The translations under genes were made by a program, and so were the position numbers. Shown one piece after another: positions 33,978 through 41,919 of a stretch of DNA of 53,471 bases. The notes under the pieces are model-generated. The model ran no database searches. It was given only the letters and a program-made list of their open reading frames with translations, and was not told the origin of the DNA. Numbering within the stretch: the first letter of the stretch is position 1; each line of letters begins with the position of its first letter. Source of the stretch: an uncultured Pirellulales bacterium (GTDB lineage Bacteria > Planctomycetota > Planctomycetia > Pirellulales > Lacipirellulaceae); the NCBI GenBank assembly GCA_947258835.1, contig CAMYJY010000002.1, positions 10,692 to 64,162 on the forward strand. Direction: 5' to 3'.

Positions 33978-34952
33978 CTATTTTTCCGGTTTCAACAGTT
34001 TCCGTCCCAACTGTGAATAATACTGCGTCCAGTTGCTATCGGTATTGGGGCAGTCGGTTATCAGTTGGGTAAAATTGGCCAGTTTGGCGTCGAGATTGTC
34101 CAGGTGATGCAGGGCCACCGCTTCCAGCGTCATCGGCAACTTGCTGCTGCCATATTCGTACTGTCCATGATGGCTGATGATCAGGTGCTTGAGTTCCAAT
34201 AACAGCCGTGCCGGGAACGGCTGGCCGTCTTGTTGCACGATTGTGCGGACCAGATTGTCCAACAGCGTGATGCCCAGCACCATGTGCCCCAATAACTGGC
34301 CTTCGTCCGTGTAAGAGATGTCCCGTTCATAAGCCAGCTCATCGACTTTGGCCAGGTCGTGCAGCAAGGCACCCAGCAACAATTTGTCTTGATCGAGTTG
34401 CGGGTAGCGGGGGGCGATCACCAGGACCAATTCCATCAAGCTGAGCACATGCTCCAGCAGCCCGCCCTGGTAGGCGTGGTGGTTTTTCATGCCCGCAGGT
34501 GCTTGGCAAAACTTCGCCAGGAGGGCTTCGTCGGCCAAAAACCCCTGGGCCAGACGGCTCAGGGGAGCGGATTGGATACCGCCCAGAATCTCCACCAGCC
34601 GTCCACGCATCTGATCCACCTCTGCCGATTGCAAGGTGACAAAATCCGACTCATCCACTTCGTCGGGTCGTGCCTTGCGAATGCGATTGGCAATCAGCTG
34701 GAGATTGCCCTGAAACAGCTGGGTCGCGCCCTCGACGTGCACGTAGTCACCATTTTCAAAAGCCCGGTAATCGTTGTCCGAGGCGTTCCACATGCGGGCG
34801 TTGACCGTGCCGCTACGGTCGGCCAAATCGACCTGCAAATACAAATTACCGTTGCGATTCGGCCGGAGCTGTTTGTCCGAGGCCAAAAAGACCTGGCTGA
34901 TAGATTCGTTGTGGGCCAGTTGGCTAACGTAACGACGGGTGTTGCTGGGCAT
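33978..34952 (-). CDS. YhaM-like OB-fold/HD-domain 3'-5' exoribonuclease
   Basis: An N-terminal OB-fold segment (NGNLYLQVDLADRSGTVNAR, then GDYVHVEGATQLFQGNLQL) precedes an HD domain with the metal ligands in NHHAYQGGLLEHVLSL, LHDLAKVDELAY and LIISHHGQYEYGS. This order is that of the YhaM family of 3'-5' exoribonucleases and related phosphohydrolases. I start at the ATG at 34952 (MPSNTRRYVSQLAHN, 324 aa, the family length). The open frame continues upstream to 35153, but that part reads through a dispersed repeat (RTGGAQRPEKMARPHGLGA). It is upstream of rnr in the same direction. Confidence 0.88.
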   Translation of the reverse strand: MPSNTRRYVSQLAHNESISQVFLASDKQLRPNRNGNLYLQVDLADRSGTVNARMWNASDNDYRAFENGDYVHVEGATQLFQGNLQLIANRIRKARPDEVDESDFVTLQSAEVDQMRGRLVEILGGIQSAPLSRLAQGFLADEALLAKFCQAPAGMKNHHAYQGGLLEHVLSLMELVLVIAPRYPQLDQDKLLLGALLHDLAKVDELAYERDISYTDEGQLLGHMVLGITLLDNLVRTIVQQDGQPFPARLLLELKHLIISHHGQYEYGSSKLPMTLEAVALHHLDNLDAKLANFTQLITDCPNTDSNWTQYYSQLGRKLLKPEK

Positions 34953-35057
34953 GATTGGTGGGCAGTCGGGCAATCGCCGCAGAGCTTGGTAAGACGGCGT
35001 TTGAGCTGGGGTGAGGAAAAGATTACGAAACAAAGCGTACATCTTAGCAGATTTACC

Positions 35058-35111
35058 GCACGCCCCCAAACCGTGTGGTCTTGCCATCTTTTCCGGCCGC
35101 TGGGCGCCTCC
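35058..35111 (-). repeat. Family C repeat copy
   Basis: On the minus strand it reads GGAGGCGCCCAGCGGCCGG, then AAGATGGCAAGACC and a GTTTGGGGGCGTGC end. Related copies are at 39023-39078, 39104-39157, 42148-42202 and 49642-49697. Confidence 0.85.
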
Positions 35112-35203
35112 GGTGCGCCCTGAGGCAGAACTTGGTAGCTTTTTTATCACCACGAAGGGCTCAGCGCGACGTAGTGGTCACCAAAGCCCCTCTATACGGG
35201 TCT

Positions 35204-35270
35204 TAGCCGATGGGCGATAGCCCCGGTTCCTGCGCGTCTCACGGAACCGGGGCTATCGCCCACCGGCTTA
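35204..35270. repeat. Family G hairpin element, copy 1
   Basis: Long inverted repeat with arms TAGCCGATGGGCGATAGCCC... and ...GGGGCTATCGCCCACCGGCT around a loop containing GCGTCTCAC. The second copy at 49925-49990 has the loop in reverse orientation. Stems of about 26 bp with few mismatches. Confidence 0.92.
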
Positions 35271-35366
35271 TTTATCGCCAGCTGCCGATATTTTCAGTGG
35301 CCAGATGTCCCGCGGAACGTCATAATTTGTGGCTTACGATCCACGACCCACGATCCAATATCCGCC

Positions 35367-36872
35367 ATGCCAAAACGAGCTCAACACGCCATTTCTCCGA
35401 CGCGCGCCGAAAACTACCCCGAGTGGTACCAGCAGGTGGTCAAGGCGGCCGACCTGGCCGAGACCTCGGATGTTCGCGGCTGCATGGTGATCAAGCCCTG
35501 GGGCTATGCCATCTGGGAAAACATGCAGCGGATCCTGGATGGGATGTTTAAGGCGACTGGGCATGAAAATGCCTACTTTCCTCTCTTCATCCCCATGAGT
35601 TTTCTGGAAAAGGAGGCCGAGCATGTGGAGGGCTTTGCCAAGGAGTGCGCGGTGGTGACCCACCATCGGCTGGAGCCCAATCCCGACGGTGGCCTGCGAC
35701 CGGCCCCAGCGGCCGAGCTGGACGAGCCGCTGATTGTACGACCTACCAGCGAGACGATTATCGGTGCCACGTTTGCCCGCTGGTTGGAGTCTTACCGGGA
35801 TTTGCCCATTCTGATCAATCAGTGGGCCAACGTAGTGCGGTGGGAATTACGGACCCGGATGTTTTTGCGGACGGCTGAATTTCTGTGGCAGGAGGGCCAT
35901 ACGGTGCACGCCACCGAGCAGGAGGCCCGCGACGAGACCCGTCTGATGTTGGATGTGTATGCCGACTTTGCCCAAAATACGATGGCGATGCCGGTCATCC
36001 GTGGGGAAAAAACGGCCAGCGAACGGTTTCCTGGTGCGGTGGCCACCTACAGCATCGAGGCCTTAATGCAGGATGGCAAGGCGCTGCAAGCGGGAACGTC
36101 GCATTTCCTGGGCCAAAATTTTGCCAAGGCCCAGGAGATTAAGTTCCAGGATCGGTCCGGTCACGAAGTCTATGCCTGGACCACCTCCTGGGGCGTTTCC
36201 ACGCGACTGGTGGGGGGCCTGATTATGACGCATAGCGACGACGACGGTCTGGTGCTACCGCCCACACTGGCACCTGCTCAGGTTGTGATTTTGCCGATCT
36301 ATAAAAACGATCAAGAGCGGGGCCAGGTGCTGGCCTATTGCGAATCGCTGCAGCAGGAGCTGCAGGCCGAGTGTTATGCGGAGCAAAGCCTACGGGTCAA
36401 GATCGACGATCGTGATCTCCGCGGCGGTGAAAAGAAGTGGCAATGGGTCAAGCGGGGAGTGCCGTTGCGGGTGGAAATCGGCCCCCGCGACGTAGCGGCA
36501 GGCGGAGTTTTTGCGGCCCGGCGGGACGTGGGTGGCAAAGGGCAGGGGGTGCCGCGCGGTGAATTTGTTGCGCAGGCGGCCCAGACCTTGGCGGACATCC
36601 AGCAGGCCCTGCTCGACCGCGCCACCCAAGCCCGGGACCAGGCCACCGCGCGGATCAATACGCTGGCGGAATTTGAGGCTTATTTTGCGGAGAGCGCTCC
36701 CGGCGGATTGGCCTATTGCCATTTTGTGGATGGTCCCGAGATGGAAGCCCAGCTGAAGGCACTAAAAGTCACCGCCCGCTGCGTTCCCTTGGAGGCGCCC
36801 GTCGAGTCCGGCAGCTGCATTTTTACGGGCCAACCGAGCCAGCGCCGCGGCGTATTTGCCAGAGCATATTGA
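35367..36872 (+). CDS. proS: Prolyl-tRNA synthetase, archaeal/eukaryotic type
   Basis: Class II synthetase. Motifs visible are MVIKPWGYAIWENMQ, VRPTSETIIGATFARW, WANVVRWELRTRMFLRTAEF, FLWQEGHTVHAT, QAGTSHFLGQNFAKA and the glycine-rich WTTSWGVSTRLVGGLIMTHS. The 501-aa length, absence of the editing insertion found in the typical bacterial ProS, and the extra C-terminal domain ending in a C-terminal Tyr (GVFARAY) mark it as the archaeal/eukaryotic-like ProS type. Such ProS occurs in several bacterial phyla. A family A repeat follows the stop immediately. Confidence 0.95.
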   Translation: MPKRAQHAISPTRAENYPEWYQQVVKAADLAETSDVRGCMVIKPWGYAIWENMQRILDGMFKATGHENAYFPLFIPMSFLEKEAEHVEGFAKECAVVTHHRLEPNPDGGLRPAPAAELDEPLIVRPTSETIIGATFARWLESYRDLPILINQWANVVRWELRTRMFLRTAEFLWQEGHTVHATEQEARDETRLMLDVYADFAQNTMAMPVIRGEKTASERFPGAVATYSIEALMQDGKALQAGTSHFLGQNFAKAQEIKFQDRSGHEVYAWTTSWGVSTRLVGGLIMTHSDDDGLVLPPTLAPAQVVILPIYKNDQERGQVLAYCESLQQELQAECYAEQSLRVKIDDRDLRGGEKKWQWVKRGVPLRVEIGPRDVAAGGVFAARRDVGGKGQGVPRGEFVAQAAQTLADIQQALLDRATQARDQATARINTLAEFEAYFAESAPGGLAYCHFVDGPEMEAQLKALKVTARCVPLEAPVESGSCIFTGQPSQRRGVFARAY

Positions 36873-36986
36873 TGCGAGCTACCGGGTGGCAGTGCCGCCA
36901 GCCAATGCGAGCTACCGCTCGGAGACAACTGGCCCGCTCCCGTTGGTCGCTCAATGCTGCGCAAGGATTAAGGGTTTTTACTTTGA
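36873..36986. repeat. Family A repeat downstream of proS
   Basis: Contains GCGAGCTACC twice, CTACCGCTCGGA and the core TGGCCCGCTCCCGTTGGTCG (36930-36949), shared with lpxB and with the 3484-3663 block. A member in noncoding DNA for comparison with in-gene copies. Confidence 0.85.
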
Positions 36987-37001
36987 GTGGTGCGTGAAAT
37001 T

Positions 37002-37559
37002 ATGGGTGCTCTTGTTCCACCGCAGCCCGTCTTACTGGTGATGGCCGTGTGCAGCCGTTATGGCGAGGCCCTCGACTGGGCGGCGGCGCGTGCCGCGGCG
37101 GCCTATGGGCCGTTGCTTTGCCAAAGTGAGGCCTTTGACTTTACCGAGACCGACTATTACCAGGCCACGATGGGGTCGGAGCTGAAGAAGCAGTTTCTTG
37201 CTTTCCACAACCTGATTGATCCCGGTGATATTTCGCGAGTCAAGCGGACCACCAATGATTGGGAAGCTGAGTACGCCGCAGTCATTGATTGTCCGGAGCA
37301 GCGACCGCTGAATCTGGATCCCGGCTACCTCACACTGGCCAAGCTCGTCTTGGCAACGACTAAAGATCACGCCCACCGACTTTATGTGGGCGACGAGATC
37401 TACGCGGAGGTGACCCTCACCTTCCGTGGGAAGCGGTGGCAAAAAAATGACTGGACCTATCCCGACTATCAGCGGCCGGACTATCACAATTTTTTCACCA
37501 GTTGTCGCCAATCCTTGCAGGAGCGGAGACGCCAAGGAGAGCCGTTTGACGGTGAATAA
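37002..37559 (+). CDS. DUF4416 family protein
   Basis: A 185-aa conserved protein of unknown function. Hallmarks are PVLLVMAVCSRYGEALDWA, DFTETDYYQATMGSELKKQF, RPLNLDPGYLTLAKLVLATT, KDHAHRLYVGDEIYAEVTLT and KNDWTYPDYQRPDYHNFFTS, the block pattern of DUF4416. I choose the ATG at 37002; a GTG five codons upstream is an alternative. No catalytic site is defined for the family. It lies behind proS and 14 nt before the DUF1573 gene. Confidence 0.85.
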   Translation: MGALVPPQPVLLVMAVCSRYGEALDWAAARAAAAYGPLLCQSEAFDFTETDYYQATMGSELKKQFLAFHNLIDPGDISRVKRTTNDWEAEYAAVIDCPEQRPLNLDPGYLTLAKLVLATTKDHAHRLYVGDEIYAEVTLTFRGKRWQKNDWTYPDYQRPDYHNFFTSCRQSLQERRRQGEPFDGE

Positions 37560-37573
37560 TTGGTCGCAGTACA

Positions 37574-38761
37574 ATGAACCGCATGAAAAAAATTCTGGCA
37601 TGGGTCATTGCTTCGGTACTGCTGGGGCTCGGTGTGGGGGCAGGCGTGGCCTACTTTGAGACCCGCCCGCCGGTGACTCCAGGGCCTGACCGCCCCGTCC
37701 ACAGCGCAGAGGCACCTGTCCGCGGCGTGCCTACCCTCGAGATAGCGGAGACGATGTTTGACTTCGAGATTATGGCCCTGGGGGAGTCGATGCGCCATGA
37801 TTTCGAGCTGGCCAATACGGGCCAGGTGCCGCTGGTGTTGCGTTTGGAGTCCAGCACCTGCCAATGCACGGGGGTGGAAATGGGAGGGAAGCCGGTCGAG
37901 GAGGGGCAAAGCATCTCCGTGCCGCCCGGGGAGCAGGCGCAGATTACCTTGGGATGGGTAGCCAAAACATCCACGGGACCTTTTCGGCATGGGGCACAAT
38001 TTTCGACCAATGATCCGTTGCAATCTTCGCTGCGGTTGGCAGTCGACGGGCACGTCTTGCAGCCGGCAGAGATGTTACCGGCCGGCTTAATGTTTGGTAC
38101 GGTCCAGGCGGGTGAGACCGCGGAGGCCGAGTTGCACCTGATGTCGTATGTCGATCAAGAGCTGGAAATACTCGAGTGGGAGGTGAGCCCGGACGGAGTG
38201 AGCGCTCAGCTGGATGTTCAGATTGCCGAGGCCCAGCAGAGCGAACTTCCCGACTCCGCAGCCAACCATGGCCTGAAGGTGACCGCCAGCTATCGCTCGG
38301 GGGCTATCTTGGGGCCGTTACGGGGTTGGTTGACGCTGCGGACAAATTTGCCCCATGCGGAGGAATTCACGGCACCGATTGCTGGCCGCGTGATCGGACC
38401 GATCTCGCTGTATGGTCCGGGCTGGGATGCCAAGAGAGGCCTGTTGCGTATCGGCCCCGTGGCCGCGGACGAGGGCAAGGTGGTGCGCTTGAATATGGCC
38501 GTTCGTGGCGAACATGCGGAGACAACAGAGTTCTCCATGGATCGTATTGACCCGCCCGAGCTACAAGTTCGCTTGGGTGCGGGCCGGAAAATGGGCGCAG
38601 CGTTATTCCATGTTCCGCTGGAGGTGGAGATTCCCCCCCACACCCGACCGCTGGTGCGCATGGGCGCTCCCACCAGCTCGGACGCTGTGATCGTGTTGGG
38701 TACGAACCATCCCCAGGTCCAACAAGTAAAAATGCGGGTCCACTTTTCGGTCAGCCGCTAG
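37574..38761 (+). CDS. DUF1573-domain envelope protein
   Basis: A 395-aa protein with an N-terminal membrane anchor or signal (ILAWVIASVLLGLGVGAGVA) and a DUF1573 domain with an Ig-like fold: FDFEIMALGESMRHDFELAN, then RLESSTCQCTGVEM with its Cys-x-Cys, and SISVPPGEQAQITLGW, GPFRHGAQFSTNDPLQ. A second beta-rich region covers residues about 155-395 and ends LGTNHPQVQQVKMRVHFSV. DUF1573 proteins are numerous in planctomycetes and thought to be extracytoplasmic, with no proven role. It lies upstream of the UshA/cytochrome fusion, separated by repeats. Confidence 0.85.
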   Translation: MNRMKKILAWVIASVLLGLGVGAGVAYFETRPPVTPGPDRPVHSAEAPVRGVPTLEIAETMFDFEIMALGESMRHDFELANTGQVPLVLRLESSTCQCTGVEMGGKPVEEGQSISVPPGEQAQITLGWVAKTSTGPFRHGAQFSTNDPLQSSLRLAVDGHVLQPAEMLPAGLMFGTVQAGETAEAELHLMSYVDQELEILEWEVSPDGVSAQLDVQIAEAQQSELPDSAANHGLKVTASYRSGAILGPLRGWLTLRTNLPHAEEFTAPIAGRVIGPISLYGPGWDAKRGLLRIGPVAADEGKVVRLNMAVRGEHAETTEFSMDRIDPPELQVRLGAGRKMGAALFHVPLEVEIPPHTRPLVRMGAPTSSDAVIVLGTNHPQVQQVKMRVHFSVSR

Positions 38762-38769
38762 TCCGCCAC

Positions 38770-38849
38770 GGGGTCTGGCTCATTTTTTCGGCGCGGTGGG
38801 CCCTTTTTCCAACACCCAGCACAATCGCCGAAAAAATGTGCCTGACCCC
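38770..38849. repeat. Palindromic REP-like element (family D), second copy
   Basis: Arms GGGGTCTGGCTCATTTTTTC and GAAAAAATGTGCCTGACCCC. In reverse orientation it aligns closely with the element at 24656-24737, including the internal TTGTGCTGG word. Confidence 0.9.
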
Positions 38850-38860
38850 CTCGAACGACC

Positions 38861-38890
38861 CTACCGATGGGACGCAGTCACAAGAGGTTC
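38861..38890. repeat. Dispersed 30-bp repeat, second copy
   Basis: Reads CTACCGATGGGACGCAGTCA then CAAGAGGTTC, matching 21651-21680. Confidence 0.85.
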
Positions 38891-39022
38891 GACAACATCT
38901 GCAAACAACCTCTGGCAGCCGCACCGTCCAGGCGGGTCGCCGACTTGGACTACACTCATTTCAACAAGCCCGTTCCAGCACTCCCCCTCCCTAAGCAGGA
39001 TTGCAGCTGCGGAGGGAATGCC

Positions 39023-39157
39023 GGAGGTGTCCAGCGGCCGGGAGGGATGGCAGTACCCCACGGTTGTGGAACGTGCAGCACGAGCCTAATCCGGAACGAA
39101 ACTGGAGGTGTCCAGCGGCCGGGAGGGATGGCAGTACCAAAACGTTGTGGAACGTGC
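39023..39157 (+). repeat. Two tandem family C repeat copies
   Basis: Copies at 39023-39078 and 39104-39157 share GGAGGTGTCCAGCGGCCGGG and AGGGATGGCAGTACC with a GTTGTGGAACGTGCA end. They represent the clearest consensus for the family also found inside the class II aldolase gene (42148-42202). Confidence 0.9.
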
Positions 39158-39189
39158 ATTAAAGTCATCTGTTTGATCGCGAGCTAAGT

Positions 39190-40803
39190 ATGCCAATGCG
39201 AGCGGGTTTTACTATCTGGAGACGAGCACTGCCGGCGCGACGGCGAGGGCCCGTCGCTGCCGTGGTTGCCGTTGCTGCCGCCTTCTTATGGCTGGGCTTG
39301 TCGCCCATCCGGCTACCTGCTGGTGAGGCGGCCGGCGGGAAAAAATTTCCCACCCGCCAGGCCGAAATTGCTGATGCGGTGTTGCGGAATGGCGAGATTT
39401 TTTCAGATTGGCCGCGGCCGCAGTTGGCACTTGTATTTTCTGGGGAGATGGATGGCTATGTCGAGCCGTGTGGTTGTGCCGGCTTGGATAATCAAAAAGG
39501 GGGTCTCAAGCGGCGTCATACCTTGTTGCGACAGCTGCAGGAGCGGGGCTGGCCGCTGGTACCGCTGGATCTGGGGGGGTTGGTCCGTCGTGTTGGTCCG
39601 CAAGCAGAGATGAAGTACCGTTTTGCCCTGAAATCGTTGTTGGAGATGGGGTATCCGGCGGTGGGCTTTGGGGCCCGTGAACTCCAATTAAGCACCGACG
39701 CGGTGATTTACGCGCTGGCGAATCTCGAGCTCGGAAAAAATCCCTTGGTATCGGCGAACGTAGCCGTGTTTGATTTTGACAGTGGCTTTTCTCGAAAATA
39801 CCGTGTGATCGAGCAGGCTGGCCAGCGAATCGGGGTGACGTCAGTATTAGGCCAGCGGCATGCCGGGGCCTTACGGAACGCGTCGGATGTCCTGTGGGTG
39901 GACCCCGAGCAAGCGCTGCGAGAGGTCGTGCCTCAGCTGGCCGGTGAGAACTGCGATCTGTCCATCTTGCTGGTGCATGGTGAACCCGAGGAGGCCCGCC
40001 AGTTGGCCAGGAAATTTCCTCAATTCCAGTTGGTAGCCACTGCGGGCGGCGCGGAGGAGCCTCCCCATCGCATGGAACGGATTGAGGGCACTGACAATAC
40101 CCCACTGATTGAAGTCGGGCACAAGGGAATGTATGTCATGGTGTTGGGGATCTATCCGGATGCAGCGGAACCTTATCGTATGCAGCGGGTGCCGCTCGAC
40201 CACCGTTTTGAAGATTCCGAGGCGATGCAGCGGATGTTGGTGGCCTATCAGGATGAGCTGCAAGATACAGGTTTGGAGGGATTGGGAATTACCGGCGTGG
40301 CGCATCCCACCGACGAGTTTGTCGGTTCGGCCGTCTGTGCGGACTGCCATACCGAGGCCGCCGAGGTGTTTGAAAACACATCGCATGCCCACGCCATGGG
40401 GTCGCTGGTCGAACTGGACCCACCCCGGCATTATGATCCCGAGTGTTTGAGTTGCCATGTGGTGGGCTGGGAGCCACAGAAGTATTTTCCCTACAACTCG
40501 GGTTATTTAAGTCTCGAAAAAACCCCCCATCTCATGAACAACGGCTGCGAGAACTGCCACGGCCCCGGCAAAACGCATGTGGCGGCGGAATCCGGAGAGG
40601 TGGACGCGGATGAGGCCGAGTTGGAACGCTTGCGGGCTCGGATGCGGCTGCAGATTGTGGAGAACGAAGGCAATCAGGAGGGGCAGGTTTTTGAAGAGGG
40701 CGTGGTGGTCAAGATGTGTATGCAGTGCCACGATTTGGATAACAGCCCGGCGTTTGATTTTCAGGAGTACTGGCCCCACGTGGAGCACTATGGGAAGGAC
40801 TGA
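39190..40803 (+). CDS. UshA-like metallophosphatase-type domain fused to tetraheme cytochrome c
   Basis: A 537-aa exported protein. The N-terminus has a basic region and a hydrophobic helix (GPVAAVVAVAAAFLWLGL). Residues about 80-370 resemble the UshA/5'-nucleotidase metallophosphatase fold but with EPCGCAGLDNQKGGLKRR where a DxHG metal motif would normally be. The C-terminal 170 residues contain four CxxCH heme sites: CADCH (about 382), CLSCH (about 418), CENCH (about 453) and CMQCH (about 510), as in cytochrome c554-like proteins. It is likely periplasmic and redox active; the substrate is unknown. The CGC motif suggests the group sometimes named UshA-like (seleno)proteins, though no selenocysteine is needed here. 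Confidence 0.85.
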   Translation: MPMRAGFTIWRRALPARRRGPVAAVVAVAAAFLWLGLSPIRLPAGEAAGGKKFPTRQAEIADAVLRNGEIFSDWPRPQLALVFSGEMDGYVEPCGCAGLDNQKGGLKRRHTLLRQLQERGWPLVPLDLGGLVRRVGPQAEMKYRFALKSLLEMGYPAVGFGARELQLSTDAVIYALANLELGKNPLVSANVAVFDFDSGFSRKYRVIEQAGQRIGVTSVLGQRHAGALRNASDVLWVDPEQALREVVPQLAGENCDLSILLVHGEPEEARQLARKFPQFQLVATAGGAEEPPHRMERIEGTDNTPLIEVGHKGMYVMVLGIYPDAAEPYRMQRVPLDHRFEDSEAMQRMLVAYQDELQDTGLEGLGITGVAHPTDEFVGSAVCADCHTEAAEVFENTSHAHAMGSLVELDPPRHYDPECLSCHVVGWEPQKYFPYNSGYLSLEKTPHLMNNGCENCHGPGKTHVAAESGEVDADEAELERLRARMRLQIVENEGNQEGQVFEEGVVVKMCMQCHDLDNSPAFDFQEYWPHVEHYGKD

Positions 40804-40836
40804 GCGGGATGTGCCACCCTGGGGAAACCGTGGGCT

Positions 40837-41844
40837 TCATCCAAAGCCGTACGGTGGATGCTGTTTCCCTTTTTCGGTGATGATGCCGGTTACCAGCTCG
40901 TGCGGCGTGACATCGAAGGCCGGGTTATAGACCCGCACGCCCTCCGCCGCCCCCACTTCGGCCGGGTCCCGCTGCTCGATGGGAATCAGGCTTCCATCCG
41001 CCAGCGTGGCGTCGATGGTGGAGGTTGGCGCGGCCACATAAAACGGAATGTCATGGTGGCGGGCTAGCACGGCCAAACCGTAGGTGCCGATTTTGTTGGC
41101 CACGTCGCCGTTGGCCGCAATCCGATCGGAACCGACCAGGACCAGGTCGATCTTCCCCGCTTGCATCTGACTTGCGGCCATGTTGTCGCACATCGTGACC
41201 ACATCAATCCCCGCGCGATGCAGCTCCCAGGCCGTCAGCCGTGAGCCCTGCAGCAAGGGACGTGTCTCATCGGAATACACCGTAAACTTTCGCCCTTCGG
41301 CATGCGCGGCATACAGGGGGGCCAGCGCGGTGCCATAATCCCCCGTAGCCAGCGCGCCGGCATTGCAGTGGGTGAGGATGCCCATCCCCTCTTCCATCAG
41401 TGACTTGCCGTGCGCGCCGATGGCCTGACACCGGCGGATATCTTCCTCCAGAATACCCAAGGCCGTGTGGAGTAATTCGTCGATGTTGTGGGCCTGACGG
41501 CAACGGTCCAGCGCCCAAAATAGATTGACTGCCGTTGGCCGGGAGGCCGCCAGCTGATCCGCGAGTTGCTGCACACCGGTTGAGAAATTGGCTGGCTCGA
41601 GATGTTGGGCGCAGGCCGCTAGTCCCAAGGCGGCCGCACAGCCGATGGCGGGCGCGCCGCGGACGGCCAGCCGCCGGATGGCCGCCACCAGCGGATCGAT
41701 CGTATCGAATTCCAAATACACCAGCTCCCGCGGCAGCTTGGTCTGATCGATGATCCGCAGCTTGCCGGGGAGTCGTTGGTGGCTGTCTTCACAGCCGGCC
41801 AAGATGTTTCCCTCGGCAGTCATCCAGCGTACGGTTTCCAACAT
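40837..41844 (-). CDS. mtnA: S-methyl-5-thioribose-1-phosphate isomerase
   Basis: Interconverts methylthioribose 1-phosphate and methylthioribulose 1-phosphate in methylthioadenosine salvage. Motifs are RRLAVRGAPAIGCAAALGL, ILTHCNAGALATGDYGTALA with the catalytic Cys, FTVYSDETRPLLQGSRLTAW, and LVGSDRIAANGDVANKIGTY with the catalytic Asp. The start at 41844 (MLETVRWMTAEG, 335 aa) matches the family; a longer frame to 41901 adds 19 residues without similarity. It is divergent from the class II aldolase gene with only 75 nt between starts, suggesting shared control. Confidence 0.95.
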   Translation of the reverse strand: MLETVRWMTAEGNILAGCEDSHQRLPGKLRIIDQTKLPRELVYLEFDTIDPLVAAIRRLAVRGAPAIGCAAALGLAACAQHLEPANFSTGVQQLADQLAASRPTAVNLFWALDRCRQAHNIDELLHTALGILEEDIRRCQAIGAHGKSLMEEGMGILTHCNAGALATGDYGTALAPLYAAHAEGRKFTVYSDETRPLLQGSRLTAWELHRAGIDVVTMCDNMAASQMQAGKIDLVLVGSDRIAANGDVANKIGTYGLAVLARHHDIPFYVAAPTSTIDATLADGSLIPIEQRDPAEVGAAEGVRVYNPAFDVTPHELVTGIITEKGKQHPPYGFG

Positions 41845-41919
41845 CCGGTTGTTCCTTTTCGGGGGAAATCGGGTTATACCAGGACTATTTCCAGATAGCA
41901 ACGCGACGGGAAGCTGACC

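Larger units (their letters stand above)
34953..35366. other. 414-bp divergent intergenic region with two repeats
   Basis: Lies between the YhaM-like gene and proS, and carries a family C repeat (35058-35111) and a family G hairpin (35204-35270). The extended minus-strand frame over the first part is repeat-derived. No promoter was convincingly recognised. Confidence 0.7.
38762..39189. other. 428-bp intergenic region composed mainly of repeats
   Basis: Holds a palindromic element (38770-38849), a 30-bp element (38861-38890) and two family C copies (39023-39078 and 39104-39157). Short open frames here are repeat-derived. No RNA gene recognised. Confidence 0.8.
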
